From Megaleporinus macrocephalus (Eukaryota; Chordata; Actinopteri; Characiformes; Anostomidae): DNA of 64,000 nucleotides. The stretch covers positions 5,787,364-5,851,363 of the forward strand of contig CM038705.1 of NCBI GenBank assembly GCA_021613375.1. The letters run 5' to 3'. Under the pieces are notes generated by a model. That model did not search any database, had not been told where the DNA came from, and saw nothing but the letters and a program-made list of their open reading frames with translations. This document shows positions 21,725 to 34,315 of this stretch, piece by piece. Numbering within the stretch: the first letter of the stretch is position 1; every line of letters begins with the position of its first letter. Made by a program: the position numbers and the translations under genes.

Positions 21725-23350
21725 TCTGTAACTGGGTGTAGAGTCACTATGGAACGTGGGAGTAACATTCACTATGGAACCAGGTGTAGAGTTACTTTGG
21801 AAGCGGGTGTAGAGTCAATATGGAACCCATGGTTTGAGTTACATTGGAACTGGGTGTAGCGTCTCTATAGAAGCAGGTGCAGAGTCACTATGGAACTCAG
21901 GAGTAGAATTACCTAGGGAACTTCGGTGTAGAATCACTAAGAAACTTGGGAGTAGAGTCACTGTGGAACCAGGTGTAGAGTCACTATGGAACCTGGGTGT
22001 AGCATCACTATGAAACCTGGGTGTAGTGTCTCTAAGGAACCGGGTTTAGTGTCGCTATGGAGCCCAGGTATAGCATCTCTGTGGAACTGAATGTAGGGTT
22101 TCTAAGGAATCGGGTGTAGAGTCACTTTAGAACCCGGGTGTAGAGTCACTATGGAACCCGGGTGTAGAGTCACTATAGAACCTGGGTGTAGCATCACTAT
22201 TAAACCTGGGTGTAGTGTCTCTAAGGAACTGGGTTTAGTGGCGCTATGGAGCCCAGGTATAGCATCTTTAAGGAACCGAGTGTAGCATCTCTGTGGAACT
22301 GAATGTAGCGCCTCTAAGGAACCAGGGGTAGCGTCACTATAGAACCCGGGTGTAGAGTCACTATGGAACCTTGAAGTAAAATCTCTATGGAACTGGGTGT
22401 AGAGTTACTTTGGAACGGGGTGTAGCGTCTCTATGGAACTCGGTGGAGAGTCATTATGGAACCAGGTGTAGAGTCACTATAGAACCCGGTTGTAGAGTCA
22501 CTATGGAACCTGGAAATAAATTCTCTATGGAACTGGGTGTAGAGTTACTTTGGAACTGGGTGTAGCGTCTCTATGGAACTGGGTGGAGAGTCCTTATGAA
22601 ACCGGGTGTAGAATTACTATAGAGCCCGGGTGTAGAGTTACTATGGAACTTGGGAGTAGAGTCAATATGAAATCAGGTGTAGAATTACCTAGGGAACTCT
22701 GGTGTAGAGTCATAATGGAACCTGGGAGTAGATTCTCTATAGAGCTGGGTGTAGAATTACTATGGAACCTTGAAGTAGAGTCACTATGGAACCTGGGAGT
22801 AGAGTCAATATGGAACCTGGTGTAGAGTTACTATAGAACCTGGGTGTAGAGTCACTATGGAACCTTGGATTTGAGTCACTGTGGAACTTGGGAGTAGAGT
22901 CAATATGGAACTGGGTGTAGAGTTACTATAGAACCTGGGTATAGAGTCACTATAGAACTGGGTGTAGAGTTACTATAGAACCTGGGTGTAGAGTCACTAT
23001 GGAACCTTGGAGTTGAGTCACTATGGAACTTGGGAGTAGAGTTACTATAGAACCTGGGTGTAGAGTCATCATGGAACCTTAGAGTTGAGTCACTATGGAA
23101 CTCTGGTGTAGAGTCACTATAGAACCCAACAGTAGAGTCACTATGGAACCTGGGAGTAAATTCTCTATGGAACCGAGTGCAACGTTTCTATGGAACCGGG
23201 TGTAGAATTACTATAGAACCTGAGTGTAGAGTCACTATGGAATTTGGGAGTAGAGTCTATATGGAACTCTGGTGTAAAGTCACTATAGAAACCCAACCGT
23301 AGAGTCACTATGGAACCGGTCTGTAGCATCACTATGGAACTAAATGTGTA
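21725..23350 (+). repeat. 24-bp minisatellite
   Basis: The unit is close to GTGTAGAGTCACTATGGAAC plus CNGG. It is quite diverged, with about 65 copies. Open frames through it are artefacts. Confidence 0.93.
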
Positions 23351-23952
23351 GTAACATTATAGAAAAGGGGGAAACAGAGGAAACTATGGCAACAGGGGTC
23401 CACAGGTTGTTATATCAGTGTTGTAGTTGTAATTCAGAAAGATGTTTATCACTCAGTCCGTGTTCTAACTCTCTTTCTGTCATCTGGATTATGATGGCTG
23501 GGCAGTAACTGTGGCCCTGCACGACTTACAGTTAGTTCTAGAGGTGCTTCTGGAGGGTCTGTGTTCAGCTGAGTTGATGTTTCCTGCTTTGAACCCACCA
23601 ACTAAACCTGGCAGTCACTGCTGAGCTGGATCAGATGTGTTTGAGCAGGAAAATCATCAAACCATGGTGGACACGGTCTCTCCTGGGGACGGCTGGGGCC
23701 ACAAACTTTGTTTTGGAATGTGGTGGTGGAACAAAACCGTATCACTAACCGTCTCACGCCCCAGCCTGCTCTGATACCGGATGCCGCTCCGTGAGAGAGA
23801 GACTTCATTTCACAAGTTAAGTGTGATTGAGCTGCGCTGTGATTCCCTCAGTACCTGTGAAAGTGCTTCAGTGCGCTCAGCCATTTCCTCCTGTCCCTCT
23901 TGACCCACGCGAGATGATGCTAACCACAGCTTCTCTTCTGGTGTTCTCACAG
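23351..23952 (+). other. sntb1: 3' end of intron 2
   Basis: The sequence is unique and leads into the branch and acceptor region of exon 3 (TTCTCTTCTGGTGTTCTCAC then AG). No separate gene is seen. Confidence 0.6.
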
Positions 23953-24169
23953 TCAAGTACATGAGAGAAGCCACTCCGTACGTGAAGAAGGGCTCTCCAG
24001 TGTCTGAGATCGGATGGGAAACGCCCCCGCCTGAATCCCCGCGCCTTGGCAGCCCCCACTCAGACGCCCCCACGCCCCCTTCACTGTCCCTTCAAGGAGA
24101 CCGCAGATACATTCCTCTCAGAATGTGCTACGTCACCCGGGCTATGACCACACCTGACCCAGAGAACAG
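23953..24169 (+). CDS. sntb1: Beta-1-syntrophin exon 3: post-PDZ linker and PH1 resumption
   Basis: After the split Val codon the exon reads KYMREATPYVKKGSPVSEIG and WETPPPESPRLGSP. A variable Ser/Pro-rich linker follows, then RRYIPLRMCYVTRAM and TPDPENR. The KKGSPVSEIGWETPPPESPR block is characteristic of SNTB1 rather than SNTA1 or SNTB2 as I know those families. The IPLRMCYVTR segment starts the second half of PH1. The acceptor is CAC AG|TC; the donor is ACAG|GTACAA, phase 2. A 104-bp array begins only about 17 bases past the donor. Confidence 0.95.
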
Positions 24170-24185
24170 GTACAAAAGCTCTATA

Positions 24186-25935
24186 TTGTTTATATAATCT
24201 ACACAGTCATTCTGACAGACTGTAATACACTACAGGAAGTGTAGGGGGCGATATAACTTCTATTGTTTTATATTTAAAAAGTGTCTATAATGTTTATATA
24301 ATCTACACAGTCATTCTGACAGACTGTAATACACTACAGGAAGTGTAGGGGGCGATATAACTTCTATTGTTTTATATTTAAAAAGAGTCTATAATGTCTA
24401 TATGATCTACACAGTCATTCTGACAGACTGTAATACACTACAGGAAGTGTAGGGGGCGATATAACTTCTATTGTTTTATATTTAAAAAGAGTCTATAATG
24501 TTTATATGATCTACACAGTCATTCTGATAGACTGTAATACATTACAGGAAGTGTAGGGGGCGATATAACTTCTATTGTTTTATATTTAAAAAGAGTCTAT
24601 AATGTCTATATGATCTACACAGTCATTCTGACAGACTGTAATACATTACAGGAAGTGTAGGGGGCGATATAACTTCTATTGTTTTATATTTAAAAAGAGT
24701 CTATAATGTCTACATGATCTACACAGTCATTCTGACAGACTGTAATACACTACAGGAAGTGTAGGGGGCGATATAACTTCTATTGTTTTATATTTAAAAA
24801 GAGTCTATAATGTCTATATGATCTACACAGTCATTCTGACAGACTGTAATACATTACAGGAAGTGTAGGGGCCGATATAACTTCTATTGTTTTATATTTA
24901 AAAAGAGTCTATAATGTTTATATGATCTACACAGTCATTCTGACAGACTGTAATACACTACAGGAAGTGTAGGGGCCGATATAACTTCTATTGTTTTATA
25001 TTTAAAAAGAGTCTATAATGTTTATATGATCTACACAGTCATTCTGACAGACTGTAATACACTACAGGAAGTGTAGGGGGCGATATAACTTCTATTGTTT
25101 TATATTTAAAAAGTGTCTATAATGTTTATATGATCTACACAGTCATTCTGACAGACTGTAATACGCTACAGGAAGTGTAGGGGGCGATATAACTTCTATT
25201 GTTTTATATTTAAAAAGAGTCAATAATGTTTATATGACCTACACAGTCATTCTGACAGACTGTAATACGCTACAGGAAGTGTAGGGGGCGATATAACTTC
25301 TATTGTTTTATATTTAAAAAGAGTCTATAATGTTTATATGATCTACACAGTCATTCTGACAGAATGTTATACGCTACAGGAAGTGTAGGGGGCGATATAA
25401 CTTCTATTGTTTTATATTTAAAAAGAGTCTATAATGTTTATATGATCTACACAGTCATTCTGACAGAATGTAATACGCTACAGGAAGTGTAGGGGGCGAT
25501 ATAACTTCTATTGTTTTATATTTAAAAAGAGTCTATAATGTTTATATGATCTACACAGTCATTCTGACAGAATGTTATACACTACAGGAAGTGTAGGGGG
25601 CGATATAACTTCTATTGTTTTATATTTAAAAAGAGTCTATAATGTTTATATGATCTACACAGTCATTCTGACAGAATGTAATACACTACAGGAAGTGTAG
25701 GGGGCGATATAACTTCTATTGTTTTATATTTAAAAAGAGTCTATAATGTTTATATGATCTACACAGTCATTCTGACAGACTGTAATACACTACAGGAAGT
25801 GTAGGGGGCGATATAACTTCTATTGTTTTATATTTAAAAAGAGTCTATAATGTTTATATGATCTACACAGTCATTCTGACAGACTGTAATACACTACAGG
25901 AAGTGTAGGGGGTGATATAACTTCCATTGTTTTAA
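24186..25935 (+). repeat. 104-bp minisatellite, intron 3 array
   Basis: About 17 copies of the unit of the intron 2 array (12175-13192) lie here in the same orientation, with exact 104-base spacing. Copies here are more uniform than in intron 2. The first unit (AAAAGCTCTATATTG) starts next to the exon 3 donor. Confidence 0.97.
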
Positions 25936-26262
25936 AATGTGTACATGCAACAGCAACACGTACTGCCTCACTTATCAGCGTGTGCTGTGCTGGTGTGAGT
26001 GGATCAGACACAGCAGTGCTGCTGCTGCTGCTGGAGTGTTTAAACACCTTATTGTCACTGCTGGACTGAGAATCATCGTCCACCAACCAAAACTATCCAG
26101 ACAGCAGTGTCCTGTGGGCGGCGTCCTGTGTCCACTGATGAAGAACTAGAGGAACACAAACTGTGCAGCAGCAGATGAGCTACTGTCTCTGACTTTACAT
26201 CTACAAGGTGGACCAGCAAGTAGTAGGAGTGTCTAATAGAGTGGATGAAGGTTATGAATGGA
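25936..26262 (+). repeat. Dispersed fish repeat (GTGTGCTGTGCTGGTGTGAG)
   Basis: It contains GTGTGCTGTGCTGGTGTGAG, GTGGATCAGACACAGCAG, a CTG run and TGGACCAGCAAGTAGTAGGA. Its last 85 bases recur at 48130-48215. I know this sequence type as a common interspersed repeat of teleost genomes; the exact family is not certain. Confidence 0.7.
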
Positions 26263-27020
26263 AAGTCCAGTTAAAGTTATAATTAGCTGTTATCTAATCA
26301 GCGGCTCACTTTCTTTTTAGAAACTATGGGAAGTAACGTTTCCTTCTTTTCCGAGCCTGGTCTGCTGGGGTGGGGGTGGGGTTTAATTGTTGAAGTAGTA
26401 GCGCTGATTAGATTAGATCACCCTCTGAAGGTGGAAGGTTGCTCTACGGTCCCTGCCTTCAGATCCAGCCCAGATAGAAGGCTCTGTAGGCCCGCTCTTA
26501 TCTGCTGTCCACCTCTAAACATGATTAGGTGGAAGGAGCTGGTCGTGTATATCGCCGGGTCCGATTTCACCACATCAAAGCTGGGGAGCAGATCAAAGCC
26601 TATGTTAACAGCAGCTTCAGCCTCCTTTTGACTGACCTCTGCGCGGCGTCGTTAACTGACCACAAGTCCTACAGATGTTCTTGAGCATTGAGCTATACGT
26701 GACAAGCTCATAACTCTAATTACGTTTCATGATCAATCAGTCTTTCGACAGTAGGGTCAACAAAGCATATGAAGCTGTGTTCATAAATATAGTTAAAACG
26801 AATAGATATAAAATAAATAGATATAAATGCTGTAGGCCCTGTCTGTAGGTTTATTTTCCTTGTACATGTCATGTGATTCTGGGTACCAACCCACCCCCCC
26901 CTCCAGTAGCCTTGCCCACCAACCCAGGCTTTATACTCTCTTTGAGTCTCTTTGCAATGACATATTGCAATATGTAATATAATAACTTATATTAAGTTAA
27001 GATGAATCACTGGGATAATA
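26263..27020. other. Unique island, candidate regulatory sequence
   Basis: It carries an inverted pair of homeodomain-like motifs, TCTAATCAGCGG (about 26293) and GCGCTGATTAGA (about 26401), around a complex region. No coding homology is recognised. After 26700 it becomes AT-rich with no features. Confidence 0.4.
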
Positions 27021-28430
27021 CTGGAAAACTAAACTGTAATGTTTGGGTTCGGCCGAAAATGAATGGGACTCTATGAGAGGAACGAGGGATGAATAAACGA
27101 CAAATAGAGGAGTGTGAGTCAGTATGAGTGTAGATTAGAGGTTGTGGATCTGCTCTGAGTGAGTACAGGCAGTTTGGAGGCTGTAGGTTGAACTAAACCG
27201 TTATGTTTGGGTTCGGCCGAAAATGAATGGGACTCTATGAGAGGAACGAGGGATAAATAAACGACAAACAGAGGAGTGCAGGTAAGTATGTGTGTGGACT
27301 AGAGGTTGAGGTAGAGGTGTAGATTAGAGGTTGGAGAGATCTGCCCTGAGTGAGTACAGACAGTTTGGGGGCTGTAGGTTGAACTTAACCGTAATGTTTG
27401 GGTTCGGCCAAAAATAAATAGGACCCTATGGGAGGAACGAGGGATGAATAAAACGACAAATAGAGGAGTATGGGTTAGTATACCTGTGGATTAGAGGTTG
27501 GAGAGATCTGCCCTCAGTAAGTACAGACAATTTGGAGGCTGTAGGTTGAACTAAACTGTAATGCTTGGGTCCATCCGAAAATGAATGGGACCCTATGGGA
27601 GGAACGAGGGATGAATGAACGACAAATAGGTAAGTGCAGGTCAGTATGTGTGTGGATTGGAGTTTGGTGATCTACTCTGAGTGAGTACAGGCAGTTTGGA
27701 GGCTGTAGGTTGAACTAAACCGTAATGTTTGGGTTCGGCCGAAAATGAATGGGACCCTATGGGAGGAACGAGGGATGAATAAACGACAAATAGAGGAGTA
27801 TGGGTCAGTATACCTGTGGATTAGAGGTTGGAGAGATATGCCCTGAGTGAGTACAGACAGTTTGGAGGCTGTAGGTTGAACTAAACTGTAATGTTTGGGT
27901 TTGGCCGAAAATGAATGGGACCCTATGGGAGGAACGAGGGATGAATAAAACGACAAATAGAGGAGTGCAGGTCAGTATGAGTGTAGATTAGAGGTTGTGG
28001 ATCTGCTCTGAGTGAGTACAGACAGTTTGGGGGCTGTAGGTTGAACTAAACCGTAATGTTTGGGTTCGGCCAAAAATAAATAGGACCCTATGGGAGGAAC
28101 GAGGGATGAATTAAACGACAAATAGAGGAGTATGGGTTAGTATACCTGTGGATTAGAGGTTGGAGAGATCTGCCCTCAGTAAGTACAGACAATTTGGAGG
28201 CTGTAGGTTGAACTAAACTGTAATGCTTGGGTTCGGCCGAAAATGAATAGGACCCTATAGGAGGAACGAGGGATGAATAAACGACAAATAGAGGAGTGCT
28301 TGTCAGTATGTGTGTGGATTGGAGTTTGGTGATCTACTCCGAGTGAGTACAGGCTGTTTGGAGGCTGTAGGTTAAATGAAAACATGATATTTGGGTGTGA
28401 CTGAAAATGAATGGGATACTATTGGGAAAA
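27021..28430 (+). repeat. Long-unit tandem repeat, about 160-190 bp, about nine copies
   Basis: Each copy contains GAGGCTGTAGGTTGAACTAA, GTAATGTTTGGGTTCGGCCG, AAAATGAATGGGACCCTATG and GGAGGAACGAGGGATGAATA. Length differs because of variable 3' segments with or without GGTTGGAGAGATCTG. The last copy diverges. Confidence 0.92.
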
Positions 28431-30189
28431 AAGAGGGATGGAAAAAAACGACAAACAGACGAGTGTGGGTCAAACCAACGCTGCAGTCGTGGTCGGAGGT
28501 CCGCCCTGAGTCAGTGTATGTGAAACCGTGTCTGTGGGTCGAGCAGAAGTTCAGTAGATTGGCGTGCACTTTTCCATCCCATTCATTCTCTATGGAGAAA
28601 AAAATCCAGAAAAAGTCTAGTTATCTGGAATCTGTGCATCCAATCAAAAAGTCCTACACAAGCCCGATTCACACAATCAGACCGGACCGTGAAGATCTGT
28701 TAGAAAGCAAAAAAACAAATAACAATACAGTTACACAACCATAATAAGTGTGAGAAGATTAGAACTATAGAATAAGAGGTATGGAATTATTCCTGGATCA
28801 GAATTGATCATCTGGTTTTCGTGTTTAAAGAATGTTTAGAGGGTCTTTTAGAAATGAGCTCTGATGCAGGTTTACATACTTTGAACATTCTGACCAGCAG
28901 CTTCATCATGAGGAGCCACATGAGCTGCTTCTCTAACAGGACTGAAGAAGATAGTGTAGATGCTGAGATCTTGTTCTGATAAACAGGTTTGGGGGTTTTA
29001 TAGCTCTTATAATTAATATACATTCTTATTTTTACATTTAAATACAGTCAAATGTTAGTTTTAGTAATATTTGTGTATATGGGCTCCAACTTCACTATAT
29101 ACACTCGTCTCTCAACACATTCAGATCTAAACCTCTTCATAGTTATTAACATATATATATATATATATATATTCGGTTATGTGTGCCCAAACAGTTGAGT
29201 CGTTCTCCTCTAATCTGAGCTTGATAATTGAGTTGAATGAGAACCTGGATGAGCTCCGCTCGTCTCTTCTAAAGAACGAGCGTTGTGGTTTGTGAGATTA
29301 ACCTGAATGTGAAACAGGAAGTCTGGGAGGAAGTTGATGCTCCACAGATGAGCGGGTTAAAAACAACCCTAATCTGCTTCTGTTAAAACAATCTGCTGTT
29401 GTTGTTGTTGTTGTGATCAAAGACTGGCTGTCGGTGTTCTGGGTTGGGCGGTGGTGGGAGTGCTCGGAGAGATGCTCGCTCTACTGTATATAACAAAAGA
29501 TGGTTTCATGATGTCATAAATTCACCCACCAAGTAATTACACTGTGTATCAGGGCTGAAAGTGTAGTGAATTAGTCACATCTGACTGGATGTATGACTTT
29601 CTAAGACCAAAAAACACTAAGGTTGTGTCTCAAATCCTAGTGAGCTCCTACATAGGCAGCATTTTACATCATAGTATGCGCTCCCGACATGTAGACTGTC
29701 CCAATACTTACATACCTTAAACATGCTGTTTACTGAGGAACCTTATTTAGACCTGATTTTAAAGAAGTATTGAACTCTTCCTCAGCCACTAAGACAATCC
29801 CATGATGCAACACAGGCTAATCTAGGAGCAGTGAAGTGGTTTTAAAATGTGAATTTTGATTCTCTCTGGAGTTTTAATGTGTTTCTGGTCATATAATCAC
29901 ACAAAACAGTATTTTATTATCAACGATTATGTATTAAGTATTTTATGTAACGAGTCCTTCACCATTTACACTTTTATACTCCAGACATTAGCATTAGGCT
30001 ATTGTTTTGGATGTAGGCTGGTAACTTAGCAACCAGCGAAACCACCGGTCGCGTGCTGCAGTGGGCGGGAACAAGCCGTGACGCAGTCTCTCTCTAACTA
30101 GAGCGTCTCAGTAATCTGTTTTCTACCCAAGAACTTCCTTCTCCGCCAGACGCCCTCTGAACATTCATGCTTCTATTCAAGAACCTATT
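28431..30189. other. Mostly unique intron 3 sequence with small repeats
   Basis: A TA run occupies about 29148-29171 and a TTG run 29396-29413. GTGTCTCAAATCCTAGTGAG at 29624-29643 recurs at 53398-53417 and marks a dispersed element whose ends are unclear. No gene is seen. Confidence 0.5.
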
Positions 30190-31665
30190 CAAGGGGCATC
30201 TGGAGGAGAAGGTAGTTTTTGAATGGAAGGATGTCTGGACGAGAAGGTAGTTCTTGGGTAGAAGGATGTCTGGAGGAGAAGGTATTTCTTGAATAGAAGT
30301 ATTTTTGGAGGAGAAGGTAGTAGGGTGTCTGGAGGAGAAGGTAGTTCTTGGGTAGAAGGGTGTCTGGGAAGAAGGTATTTCTTGAATGGAAGGATGTCTG
30401 GACGAGAAGGTAGTTCTTGGGTAGAAGGGTGTCTGGAGGAGAAGGTATTTTTTGAATAGAAGTATGTTTGGAGGAGAAGGTAGTAGGGTGTCTGGAGGAG
30501 AAGGTAGTTCTTGAATAGAAGTATGTTTGGAGGAGAAGGTAGTAGAGTGTCTGGAGGAGAAGGTAGTTCTTGGGTAGAAGGGTGTCTGGAGGAGAAGGTA
30601 GTTCTTGAATGGAAGGATGTCTGGACGAGAAGGTAGTTCTTGGGTAGAAGGGTGTCTGGAGGAGAAGGTAGTTCTTGAATGGAAGGATGTCTGGACGAGA
30701 AGGTAGTTCTTGGGTAGAAGGGTGTCTGGAGGAGAAGGTATTTCTTGAATAGAAGTATGTTTGGAGGAGGAGGTAGTAGGGTGTCTGGAGGAGAAGGTAG
30801 TTCCAAGTAGAATGAGGTCTGAAAGACAGGGTAGTTCTTGAATAGAATGACGTCTAGCGGAGTAAGTAGTTCTTGAGTATAAGGAGGAGTCTGGAGGAGA
30901 AGGTAGTTCCAAGTAGAAGGACATCTGGAGGAGAAGGTAGTTCTTGAGTAGAAGTACGTCTGAAGAGGAAGGTGTTTCTGGAGTAGAAGGTTGTCTGGAG
31001 AAGGAGGTGATTCTTGAGAAGGACATATGGAGGAGAAGGTAGTTCTTGAGTAGAGGGACATCTGGTGGATAAGGTCATTCTTGAGAAGGATATATGGAGG
31101 AGAATGTAGTTCTTGAGTAGAAGGACATCTGTAGTATAAGGTAATTCTTGAGAAGGATATATGGAGGAGAATGTAGTTCTTGAGTAGAAGGACATCTGGA
31201 GGATAAGGCCATTCTTGAGAAGGACATATGGAGGAGAAGGTAGTTCTTGAGTAGAAATACGTCTGAAGAGGAAGGTGTTTCTGGAGGATAAGGCCATTCT
31301 TGAGAAGGACATATGGAGGAGAATGTAGTTCTTGAGTAGAAGGGCATCTGTAGTATAAGGTAATTCTTGAGAAGGACATATGGAGGAGAATGTAGTTCTT
31401 GAGTAGAAGGACATATGGAGGATAAGGCCATTCTTGAGAAGGACATATGGAGGAGAAGGTAGTTCTTGAGTAGAAGGACATCTGTAGTATAAGGTAATTC
31501 TTGAGAAGGACATATGGAGGAGAATGTAGTTCTTGAGTAGAAGGACATCTGGAGGATAAGGCCATTCTTGAGAAGGACGTATTGAGGAGAATGTAATTCT
31601 TGAGTAGAAGGGCGTATGGATGATGAAGTAGTTCTTGAGTTTTAGGAGGAGCCTGGAGGAGAAGG
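30190..31665 (-). repeat. 35-bp minisatellite, first block
   Basis: The + strand unit is GTAGTTCTTGAGTAGAAGGA then CATCTGGAGGAGAAG. Around 31060-31600 a two-part higher-order unit alternates with TATATGGAGGAGAATG copies. Ser/Pro/Leu-rich minus-strand frames of up to 458 codons are artefacts. Confidence 0.95.
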
Positions 31666-32505
31666 TAGTTTCATTGAGATGGGAGCATATAGCTGACACG
31701 CTTAACCGTTTAGCTCTAAACTGGATGCGCTTTGAGACTTGTTCCCTGCAGATCCCCATCTCATCACTAGCCAAACAAAACATCTATCTTTTTATATATT
31801 GTCATGGTTTTATATTATTTGAACACAGCAGCTGTTCTTCATACCTGTGAAAGTTTCATGATGAATGGACCAATAGAAATGCTCCAAAATCACCAGGGAT
31901 AAAACCTCATTACATGAACTTCCATTGCAAGTAAAGAACGTTTGGCTTTTCCAGTAAAGTTATTGTTTAGGAGTTAATAACTAAATGTTTTGAGAGCTGG
32001 GCGTGATTGTGAATAGGAAAATAGATGATCTCTGTATGTGGAAGGTTGTTACTAAATGTTCAAAGCTTAACATTCCCGCAGAGTTAAATATATCTTCAAG
32101 TGATTGAGTGCCCTGTCTCAGCCAGTACTCAGCCGCAAGTGCTTTATTACCCATTTGATGTTTCTGTTGTGCCATAGTTGGGTTTCCAAATGCCATTTTT
32201 CATTGTAACCTAGATATTTCACCACAGCTCTGGAATTGGTGATACTTATATTTGTCATATTGGAACCAAAGCTCAGTAAACAGTGTTATACCATCAGCCT
32301 GATGGCCCATCAGATTGTTCTGCAGTATCTGAATAGAGTGAATCAAACCACATCTGTACCGTGCCTGAGCTCGTTTGACCTCCAAAGGTCAGTTTGTTTG
32401 ACCAGTGTGATCACTCTGTTCAGTTGGACTTGAGCTCAGTTCACATCTGTTGTAATCACTAATTGGGCCCAAGCTTGGAACAAGAACACATACATGCTGC
32501 CTGAA
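31666..32505. other. Unique segment splitting the 35-bp array
   Basis: It contains a reverse-complement copy of the GTCAATGGAACCAGAA dispersed repeat (about 31820-31930, with ACCAATAGAAATGCTCCAAA). The remaining sequence is unrecognised. It separates two blocks of the same minisatellite. Confidence 0.6.
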
Positions 32506-33595
32506 AAGATAGTTCTTGAATAGAAGGACATTTGGAAAAGGTAGTTCTTGAGTAGAAGGATGTCTGGGGGAGAAGGTTGTTTTTGAATAGAAGGATGTCT
32601 GGAGGAGAAGATGGTTTTTGAATAGAAGGACGTCTGGAGGAGAAGATGGTTTTTGAATAGAAGGATGTCTGGAGGAGAAGATGGTTTTTGAATAGAAGGA
32701 CGTCTGGAGGAGAAGATGGTTTTTGAATAGAAGGATGTCTGGAGGAGAAGGTAGTTCTTGAATAGAAGGACATCTGGAAGAGAAGGTAGTTCTTGGGTAG
32801 AGGGATGTCTAGAGGAGAAGATAGTTCTTGGGTAGAATGATGTCTGGAGGAGAAGGTAGTTCTTGGGTAGAAGGGCATCTGGAGGAGAAGGTAGTTCTCG
32901 TGAAAAAGGAGGTCCGGAGGAGAAGGTAGTTCTTGAGTATAAGGATGTCTAGAGGAGAAGTTAGTTTTTGGGCAGAAGGATGTCTGGAAGAGAAGGTAGT
33001 TTTTGAGTAGAAGGGTGTCTGGAGGTGAAGGTAGTTCTTGGGCAGAAGGACGTCTGGAAGAGAAGGTAGTTCTTGAGTAGGAGGATGTCTGGAAGAGAAG
33101 GTAGTTCTTGGGCAAGAAGGACATTGTAAAAGAAAGTAGTTCTTGAGTAGAAGGACGTCTGGAAGAGAAGGTAGTTCTTGAGTAGAAGGACGTCTGGAAG
33201 AGAAGGTAGTTCTTGAGTAGAAGGACGTCTGGAAGAGAATGTAGTTCTTGAATAGAAGGATGTCTGGAAGAGAAGGTAGTTCTTGGGCAGAAGGACATCT
33301 GGAGGAGAAGTTAGTTCTTGTGCAAAAGGACGTCTGGAAGAGAAGGTAGTTCTTGAGTAGAATTGTGTCTGGAGGAGAAGGTAGTTCTTGAGTAGAAGGA
33401 TGTCCTGAGGTGATGGTAGTTCTTGGGCAGAGGGGCGTCTGGGAGAGAAGGTAGTTCTTGAGTAGAAGGATGTCTGGAGGAGAAGATAGGGAAGATAGAA
33501 GGGCATCTGGAAGAGAAGGTAGTTCTTGAGTAGAAGGATGTCTGGAGGTAAAGGTAATTCTTAGGCAGAAGGACCTCTGGAAGAAAAGGTGTCAT
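32506..33595 (-). repeat. 35-bp minisatellite, second block
   Basis: The unit and orientation match 30190-31665, with about 31 copies. The 5' part has a homogenised variant (GAAGATGGTTTTTGAATAGA). Open minus-strand frames are artefacts. Confidence 0.95.
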
Positions 33596-34315
33596 CCCTT
33601 CATTCCTTTATCATCACCAACACTGTTCCTTCATCCCTTCATTCCTTTATCATCACCAACACTGTTCCTTCATCCCTTCATTCCTTTATCATCACCAGCA
33701 CTGTTCCTTCATCTGTTCATTCCTTTATCATCACCAACACTGTTCCTTCATCCCTTCATTCCTTTATCATCACCAGCACTGTTCCTTCATCCCTTCATTC
33801 CTTTATCATCACCAGCACTGTTCCTTCATCTGTTCATTCCTTTATCATCACCAACACTGTTCCTTCATCCCTTCATTCCTTTATCATCACCAACATTGTT
33901 CCTTTATTCCTTTATCATCACCAACACTGTTCCTTCATTCCTTCATTCCTTTATCATCACCAACATTGTTCCTTTATTCCTTTATCATCACCAACACTGT
34001 TCCGTTATTCCTTTATCATCACCAACACTGTTCCTTTATTCCTTTATCATCACCAACACTGTTCCTTCATTCCTTCATTCCTTTATCATCACCAACATTG
34101 TTCCTTTATTCCTTTATCATCACCAACACTGTTCCTTCATTCCTTCATTCCTTGATCTGTTCGCCAGAATTGTTTCTTCATCCGTATATTCCTTAATCAT
34201 CAACATTATTCCTTCATCCCTTCATTCCTTTATTTATAAACCAACATTGTTCCTTCATCTGTTCATTCCTTCATCCATCACCAGCACTGTTCCTTCGTTT
34301 GTTGATCCGTTCTGA
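33596..34315 (+). repeat. 39/31-bp minisatellite
   Basis: The unit is ATTCCTTTATCATCACCAAC then ACTGTTCCTTCATCCCTTC. Shorter 31-base copies lack part of the CTTCATC segment. It starts directly where the 35-bp array stops. Confidence 0.95.

Larger units (their letters stand above)
2652..23952 (+). other. sntb1: Intron 2 (21.3 kb, repeat-filled)
   Basis: It has a GTGAGA donor and a CACAG acceptor. It splits the Val codon (G|TC) that precedes KYMREA. The arrays and elements it contains are listed separately. No additional exon with a syntrophin-like translation was found inside it. Confidence 0.85.

Noticed and set aside
30189..33506. Minus-strand Ser/Pro/Leu-rich frames of up to 458 codons
   Set aside because: They are translations of the 35-bp minisatellite; multiple frames are open in the same place.
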